Origin: Azorinus chamasolen
Taxonomy: Eukaryota > Mollusca > Bivalvia > Cardiida > Solecurtidae
Reading direction: 5' to 3'
NCBI GenBank assembly: GCA_963576725.1
Contig: OY755242.1
Location: forward strand, 64,360,324 to 64,424,323
DNA: 64,000 bases
Part shown: positions 57,664-64,000 of the stretch, in pieces
How the letters are laid out: each line of letters opens with the position of its first letter
Position numbering within the stretch: position 1 is the first letter of the stretch
Translations under genes and position numbers: made by a program
The notes under the pieces: generated by a model
The model's database searches: none
The model's input: the letters and a program-made list of their open reading frames with translations, nothing else
What the model was told of the DNA's origin: nothing

Positions 57664-59217
57664 TATACACCCACCTAATAAAGGTGGTCGTATATTGTCG
57701 TGGCCCTGTCCGTCCGTCCGTCCGTTCGTTCGTTCGTTCGTTCGTCCGTCAACATTTTGTTTGTCCGTTATTTTCTGGGAAAACTATTAGACAGATATTA
57801 ATGAAACTTCACACAAATGTTAAATGCATGAAGATCTGAAGCTGAGTTGATTCTGAGGTTCATTTGATTTTTCATTTCAGAGTTATGGCCCTTGTCCTTA
57901 AAAAATATGCAAATAGTTTGTCCGCTGTTTTCTGGGAAAACTATTTGAGAGATATTAATGAAACTTCACACAAATGTTTAATGCATCAAGATCTGAAGCT
58001 GAGTCGATTCTGAGGTTCATTTGATTTGTCGTTTCGGAGTTATGGCCCTTTTACTTAAAAAAATAATCGAATACATGCAAATAGTTTGTCCGCTGTTTTC
58101 TGGGAAAATTATTTGACAGATATTAATGAAACTTCACACAAATGTTTAATGCATCAAGATCTGAAGCTGAATTGATTCTGAGGTTCATTTGATTTGTCGT
58201 TTCGGAGTTGTGGCCCTTGTCCTTAAAAATATGCAAATAGTTAGTCCGCTGTTTTCCGGGAAAACTATTTGAGAGATATTAATGAAACTTCACACAAATG
58301 TTTAATGCATCAAGGTCTGAAGCTAAGTCGATTCTGAGGCTCATTTGATTTGTCGTTTTGGAGTTATGGCCCTTTTACTTGAAAAATAATGCAAATACAT
58401 GCAAATAGTTTGTCCGCTGTTTTCTGGGAAAACTATATGACAGATATTAATGAAACTTCACACAAATGTTTAATGCATCAAGATCTGAAGCTGGGTTGAT
58501 TCATTTCAGAGTTATGGCCCTTGTCCTTGAAAAATATGCAAATAGTTTGTCCGCTGTTTTCTGGGAAAACTATTTGACAGATATTTTTGAAACTTCATAC
58601 ACATGTTTAATGCATTTAGACCTAAAGCTAAGTCGAGTCATATGATCATTTGATTAAATGTTTCGGAGTTATGGCCCTTGCACTTAAAAAAATAATGCAA
58701 ATCTATGCAAATATGAGGATGGCCATAACTTTTTCATTTAAAAAGATATTTGCTTCAATTTTTTTATATGATTAAACCTTAATGTGAATTTTTACATATA
58801 TTGCGGGGGGTTTGATATGTCATTTTATTCTAATGTTATGGTCCTTGAACTTTGTGTGTTTGTTGCTTTGTTAGTCGGTAAATTTTTAGTTTGTCGGTTG
58901 ATATAAATGAAACTTAACAACTTCACACAAATGTTTTAAGCAACAAAATTTGAAGCTGAGTTTATTTTGAGGTTCATTCAGTTTGTCTTTACAGAGTTAT
59001 GGCCGTTGCACTTTACAAAAATCTGCAAAAATGAGGATTAGCTGTAACTTTTTTATTTAATAAGATATTCACTTCATTTTTTTAAAAAATAGTACCACCT
59101 TAATATGGAAATCAAGATCTGAAGCACAGATTAGAAAATGTCAACACTTATAAGGCATGTTGAATTGGAGAAAGTTTGCAAGTGGGCGTATTATGTACCG
59201 TATGCGGTACTCTTGTT
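57664..59217 (+). mobile_element. Helentron-like tandem-core element, copy 1
   Basis: The start TATACACCCACCTAATAAAG has a small CACCT/AGGTG stem and is followed by a CGTCCGTCCGTCCG/TTCG tract. At least six core units follow (the CTGTTTTCTGGGAAAAC word at 57766, 57925, 58092, 58249, 58417 and 58554). The end is AGTGGGCGTATTATG, the stem GTACCGTATGCGGTAC, and TCTTGTT. Subterminal TATACRCCCAC and GTGGGCGTATTA are inverted. The organisation resembles bivalve pearl/Helentron-like elements. No helicase frame. Confidence 0.7.
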
Positions 59218-60342
59218 GCTTTTGATATCATAAAAGATAAACGTCTCAGGACCCTCCTTACTAAAGATCCTAAATATAGAATAACTCCCATTATTTATTT
59301 TGATGCTTGCCGTACTCATATTCCGGAAGCTATTCAATAATTCTGCATCAAATGGTGTTGACGAGAACATGCTGATGTTAATGCGCTTTCGGAGTGAGAG
59401 AAATGTATTTTTGACTTTATTGATACATGTATTGCTTTTAACAAATCATATTACCAGCTATTACCACCTCGACCTAGGGTTACATGTCGATATTTGAAGA
59501 AAAACATTTCGAATTTTCATTCAAATTATAGTTTGTTCCTACTGACAAGGCATCAAATAATCATTACTTGACGATTGCATTATGTAGATGTTTTAAAGAA
59601 GGAGTTTACTGGTTTACAAACATATATTAGCGTTAAAACCCCTGAAAAGGTATAGTCTCGAAACATGTTCAAATAAGCAATACTTTTGAATCTGACTCCA
59701 ACATAAAACAACATAAACGTTTTACTATGTACTGGATTCCGAAGCTACATCAAAAACCCTTATAAGGCGCGTTTTATTGTAACTCTATATGTTGTACTAC
59801 TACTAAACTACATGTATCTAAACTTTTGACGTCATGTATTACTACTGAAAAAGAACATGTAAAACGTTACTGCGATAAAATATATGAATATTCTGGAATG
59901 AATGTGTTTTGGTCCATAAAGAATTTTAATGATATTTTAAATAAACTTGAAAATGAACAGTACAACAATTCTTCGTTGAGCTCTTATGATTCCTCTACAG
60001 TCTATACTACTCTACCTCACCATCTCACAAATAATAAACACTTTTTGCCAGAGAAAATAAAATTTTCCCTGCTTGTAATATTCAACGTTCCTTCTTTTCG
60101 AATTCAGAAGTTTAACATTACACAATGTGGAATAGCCTTGATGTTTGAAGATCTCTATCTTTTATATAACATTTTTGTGCGGTATGGGGATATTATATAT
60201 CGTCAAGTTGTTAGCATACCAATGGGTACAAATTGGTCCCCTCTTGTTGCAGATTTGTTTTTGTATTGCTATGAGAGGGATATTATGTTAAGCTTAAAAC
60301 CTGATACACAACATTATATTGTTAGTGCTTTTAATAAATTCG

Positions 60343-60521
60343 GAAGGGAGGTGATCCCCTGAAAGCTAAAATTGCAGACTCGGTTGTATTGAGTCTGTTC
60401 ATGAGCAGTAATTTAAAAAGCAACACTGCCAACGCTCCCTAGCACCGGCTTAAGCGGTATTCAATTTTCAGAACAAGAGTACTGAAATTCATGATATAGA
60501 AGGATCAAAAGGTATAACAAC
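60343..60521 (+). repeat. Family F insertion before the RT palm motif
   Basis: It begins GAAGGGAGGTGATCCCCTG and ends GATCAAAAGGTATAACA. Removing it joins FNKF to the Y-stop-DD segment. Confidence 0.6.
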
Positions 60522-61007
60522 AAAACCTTTTGATATTAAGACGATATTTTGAATTTGGATAATCCTTATTTTAAAACTATTGTTTCTTCTATTTACTCAA
60601 AAGAATTAACTTGAAATAAAGCGAATCGATCCCACTCCATTACTTCCTTTTTAGATTTAAATCTTTCCATCATAAATGATTACATATCGCTCAAAATAAA
60701 CGATAAAAGGGAGGATTTTCATTTCAAAATTGTTAATTATCATTTTCTAGATGAAGATATGCCATTGTCTACATTTTATTGGATTTACATTTCACAACTT
60801 ATTCGCTTTTCCCGAGCCTGTTATGTGCTAGATTTTAATTGTAGTAGTATAATACTGATGAACACGTTAAACAAGGTTACCGATATCATAAAATCAGGAA
60901 AGCTTTTTTCTAAATTTTATTATCAAAATTTACCCCTCATTAGTAAATATAATTACAATCAAGGAACGTTATTGCAACATGGTATTTCTCATCCAGAGTT
61001 CTATAAT

Positions 61008-61110
61008 TTCTGAAGGGAGGTGATCCCCCGAGAGCAAAAATTGCAACACAAAAAAGAGAAAATTGCAGACTCGGTTTTATTGAGTCTGTTCATGAACAGT
61101 AATTGAAAGT
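61008..61110 (+). repeat. Family F insertion in the RT thumb
   Basis: It begins TGAAGGGAGGTGATCCCCCG and stops after CATGAACAGTAATTGAAAGT. The intact relative at 46795-46815 reads GAATTTTATGGGGATGTTAT across the site. This copy is the short, left-part form. Confidence 0.65.
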
Positions 61111-61989
61111 ACGTTGATGCTATGTACAAACTTAGGAAAATTTGGGGTGTATATCCATTTTAATGATTTGTTTATTAAACTTTTAGGATGAAAGGCTATG
61201 ACCCCATTATATTGCAACAAACTGCATGTTTTGTTATTGACCCCTTTACAGTCGGTAGCTCTCTTTACTTGTATGATGATAACCAGAGGGTGGTACCCGG
61301 TATTCTGTGATGGTTTACTCTTAAACCAAGAAACGGGATGAGTTTACCGGACTCATGTATTGCCTTTTCTCTGTTGTGCCCTTAACGGTTTCCCTGCAGT
61401 TGCTCTGACTTCAGGAAAAGATCACTTACGACCTATTTGACGGACTTTCACAGTTGTTGTCTTGCTATGTTATATATATTGTCATGTGTTTACCTTCTTC
61501 TATGTTTTGGGAGGTCTGGCGGGGATACCTTTATTTACCCTATTAGCTAGAGTGTGAGGTTAGGACGTCCGTTAACCGGCCTAAACCCCCCGCGATGGTT
61601 TTGCCATTGACCGTTCCAAGGCGGTACTCTCTTTGTCACTATTGTTTTGTGTTTTTTCTCGCCTTTGTGTTTGTGCTTTTGTTCGTATTTGATTTTTGTC
61701 TCGTGTGTTTGTGTGCGTGTTTGGTTGCGTGGATGTGTTGCTTGCTTTCTGTTGGTGTTTTGATGTTGGAAGCGTTTTGTATGTTTTTTCCTGCTTGGCT
61801 TAATTGTCTTTCCAGTTGTAACCTGGATTGTATAGGCTGTATTTATAGCATGCCCCAGCTATCAAAAGAATAATAATATAAATCATTATTAACATCAAGG
61901 AAGCATACACTTTCACGGTGCATAGTTCTGGAGAAATCTATGGTGAGAATGATGAATAGCAACAATGTTGATATTTACAATATATTCAG

Positions 61990-62165
61990 AAAACGTGTGA
62001 TCCTTCGAAAGCAAAAGGAGAAATGAAAAAAGAGAAAACTGAAGACTCGGTTTTATCGAGTCTGTTAATGATGAGTAATTAAATGTGCATCACTACTCAC
62101 GGCCCCAGCATACTCAAACACTAAAACTGGTGATCCCACAGGACCAGAGGATATAATAATACAAT
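61990..62165 (+). repeat. Family F repeat
   Basis: It contains TGTGATCCTTCGAAAGCAAA, GAAGACTCGGTTTTATCGAG and ACTGGTGATCCCACAGGACC. From 62166 to 62519 nothing else is recognised. Confidence 0.5.
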
Positions 62166-62519
62166 TATTGCATTTTAACGGTGTTACAATACACTCATGT
62201 TCGACACGGTAATATGATGGTCATCGCTGTTATAATATAAACTGTTAGTATAGTGAAAACAAAATATCTAGCTTATCGTTGCATGTGTCGTATTAAAGTA
62301 AATAAAAGTTAAGGCGATATTTGTTCAAAGCTTGCCTGCTCCTCTTCTCAGTGTTCATATATTGGTCTGAACAAATAACTCCCAAATCATTTGCAACCAC
62401 CGATAAAAGTTCTCGCTATGTGATGGTGTTACAATGACTGCAACTGTTCTTTTTCATGAATAAATAAGACACAAGTTCTCTTGTATGTATGCCAAAGCAA
62501 CGAATGGATTAACCAGTTT

Positions 62520-63792
62520 TATACGCCCACCTAATAAAGGTGATCGTATATTGGCGTGGCCCTGTCCGTCCGTCGGTTTGTTCGTTCGTTCGTCCGTCAA
62601 CATTTTGTTTGTCCGCAGTTTTCTCGGAAACCTATCTGACAGATATTTAGGAAACTTCACACAAATGTTTAATGCATCAAGATCTGAAGCTGAGTTGATT
62701 CCGATCTTCATTAGATTTTTCGTTTCAGAGTTATGGCCCTTGTCCTTAAAAACTAATGCAAATACATGCAAGTAGTTTGTCCGCTGTTTTCTGGGAAAAC
62801 TATTTAAGAGATATTAATGAAACTTCACACAAATGTTCAATGCATCAAGCTCTGAAGCTGAGTTGATTCTAAGATTCATTTGATTTGTCGTTTCCGAGTT
62901 ATGGCCCGTGTACTTAAAAATAATGCAAATACATGCAAATAGTTTGTCCGCTGTTATCTGGGAAAACTATTTGAGATAAATTAATGGAACTTCATACAAA
63001 TGTTTAATGCATCGATATCTGAAGCTGAATCGATTCTGATGTTCATTTGATTTGTCGTTTTGAGTTCTGGCCCTTTTACGAAAACATGATGCAAATGTAT
63101 GCATACAGTTTGTCCGCTGTCTTTTGGGAATAGACAGATATTAATGAAACTTCACACACATGTTTAATTTATCAAGACCTGAAGCTAAGTCAATTCTGAG
63201 GTTCATCTGACTTGTGGCTTAGGAGTTATAGCCCTTGCACTTAAAAAATAATGCAAATATATGCAAATATGAGGTTGGCCATAACTTTTCAAATGAAATG
63301 ATATTTACTTCAATTTTTATATGGTTAAACCTTAATATGAATTTTCACATATATTGCAGGGTTTTGGGTATAGCATTTCATTCTAAACTTATGGTCCTTG
63401 AACATTGTGTGTGTCTTGCTTTGTTTGTCTGTCAACGTTTGGTTTGTCTGTTGTTTCTGGGAAAACTATCAAAATGATATAAATGAAACTCAATACAAGT
63501 ATTTTAAGCAACATATTCTGAAACTGAGATTATTTTGAGGTTCATTCAGTTTGTCTTTACAGAGGTCTGGCCGTTGCACTTTACAAAAATCTGCAAATAT
63601 GAGGATGAGCTGTAACCTGTTTATTTAATAAGATATTCACTTCATTTTTTTAAAAAAAAAAAAATAGTATCACCTTCTTATGGAAATCAATATCTGAAGC
63701 ACAGATTAGAAAATGTCAACACTTATAAGGCATGCAGAATCAGATAAAGGTTGCAAGTGGGCGTATTATGTACCGTATGCGGTACTCTTGTT
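62520..63792 (+). mobile_element. Helentron-like tandem-core element, copy 2
   Basis: Same order as copy 1: TATACGCCCACCTAATAAAG, CCGTCCGTCGG/TTCG tract, core units (62619, 62783, 62952, 63118 and a diverged one near 63450), then GTGGGCGTATTATGTACCG and ATGCGGTACTCTTGTT. Each unit carries one or two ATGCAAAT words and GAGTTATGGCCCTT. Confidence 0.7.
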
Positions 63793-63829
63793 ATGACATT
63801 ATAATACATCTGACTCTATATAGTTGATA

Positions 63830-63990
63830 CTAGAAATTGTAGTCAGGTCTACTTAAATTTCATAAGGAAACGGAGCAAACCCTGACGAGACCTGTACGGT
63901 CATGTGATCTTTCATATGAGCTCTTTAACACTGTTTCACTATTTCTTCTCAACACCGGATTCTCTTTATACAACAGCCACTTTAGTAAGA
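63830..63990. repeat. Family A-like remnant at the window edge
   Basis: GGAAACGGAGCAAACCCTGACGAGAC followed by GTACGGTC-TGTGATC is a degraded family A core. It runs toward the window end without terminal repeats. Confidence 0.35.
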
Positions 63991-64000
63991 TAGGTTAGAT

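Larger units (their letters stand above)
59218..61830 (+). pseudogene. Penelope-like RT copy 3, nearly full, interrupted twice
   Basis: Pieces in order: DKRLRTLLTKDPKYR and FDACRTHIPEAIQ (59240-59340), FTMYWIPKLHQKPL (about 59715-59765), then an open frame 59826-60362 with NVFWSIKNFNDILNKLENEQ, SSYDSSTVYTTLPH and RQVVSIPMGTNWSPLVADLF. A family F insert separates this from the palm, which reads Y-stop-DD at 60534-60545 (TAT TAA GAC GAT). DKREDFHFKIVNYHFLDEDM and ISQLIRFSRACY follow, then a second F insert and IYKL-like remains. The tail (61200-61830) has the GGCGGTACTC motif. The fingers, palm and thumb order is that of a full RT, but there are many lesions. Confidence 0.75.

Noticed and set aside
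57758..58720. CRISPR-like regular repeats
   Set aside because: Units of about 160 bp without unique spacers, in a eukaryotic setting, with degenerate copies; these are tandem cores of a mobile element.
59150..59340. Further BTB-gene exon in the 57-64 kb interval
   Set aside because: The candidate segments resolve into Penelope-like RT (DKRLRTLLTK) or Helentron-like repeat; none fits a BTB continuation.

Overview
The window is eukaryotic, AT-rich and almost entirely made of transposable elements. It has no operons, rRNA or dense reading frames. The repertoire is what I would expect from a bivalve mollusc: tandem-core elements resembling the pearl/Helentron-like class, Tc1 and mariner relics, hAT-, piggyBac- and pogo-type non-autonomous elements, and Penelope-like reverse transcriptases. 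The class is an inference from this repeat content. I cannot name the species.

Only one host gene is convincingly seen: the first two coding exons of a BTB/POZ-domain gene on the + strand (53938-53970 and 55969-56245). Its next exon is not visible, so the gene probably continues past the window and its second intron holds the repeats from 57 kb on.

Layout. 1-8.7 kb: stacked miniature elements, an hAT-like foldback with an 8-bp target duplication (2863-4013), a dead Tc1-like transposase gene (5390-6391, -) and a TIR element (7118-7800). 8.7-13.3 kb: dispersed repeats and a second hAT-like foldback (11724-12850). 13.3-28.6 kb: three AACG-rich terminal-inverted-repeat elements (13336, 14461, 25510), the segmental duplication in which they sit (14.1-16.2 and 26.5-27.7 kb), many miniature elements and a LINE fragment. 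29-36 kb: a three-level nest. A pogo-like MITE (30348-36008) contains a TTAA-type MITE (30366-35815), which contains a 5.3-kb element (30437-35711) with 1.9-kb inverted arms around a broken gene of an EADTR/SPDTD/GCDST type. 36-43 kb: duplicated blocks and a 621-bp uninterrupted GT tract that grew inside the tail of a retroelement. 43-52 kb: a CTACG-rich tract, tandem arrays, two truncated Penelope-like copies and an inverted segmental duplication. 52.4-53.7 kb: a complete but dead mariner. 53.9-64 kb: the BTB gene start, two Helentron-like tandem-core elements (57664-59217, 62520-63792) and a Penelope-like copy interrupted twice by one short repeat family.

The most unusual object is the 30437-35711 element. 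Each inverted arm is an array of five degenerate units of about 350 bp. Every unit carries a palindromic X-box-like motif (GTTTCCATGGCAAC type) and an octamer-like ATTTGCAT followed by CATGAATATTAATGAG. The element duplicates 3 bp (CAT) at its insertion site, as judged against an uninterrupted relative at 2160-2200. Other system-level patterns are four miniature-element families that share a hairpin-core design, repeated insertion of TTAA-type elements into one TTAA site in the pogo-like TIR, and foldback elements built almost wholly of an AACG/CGTT word.
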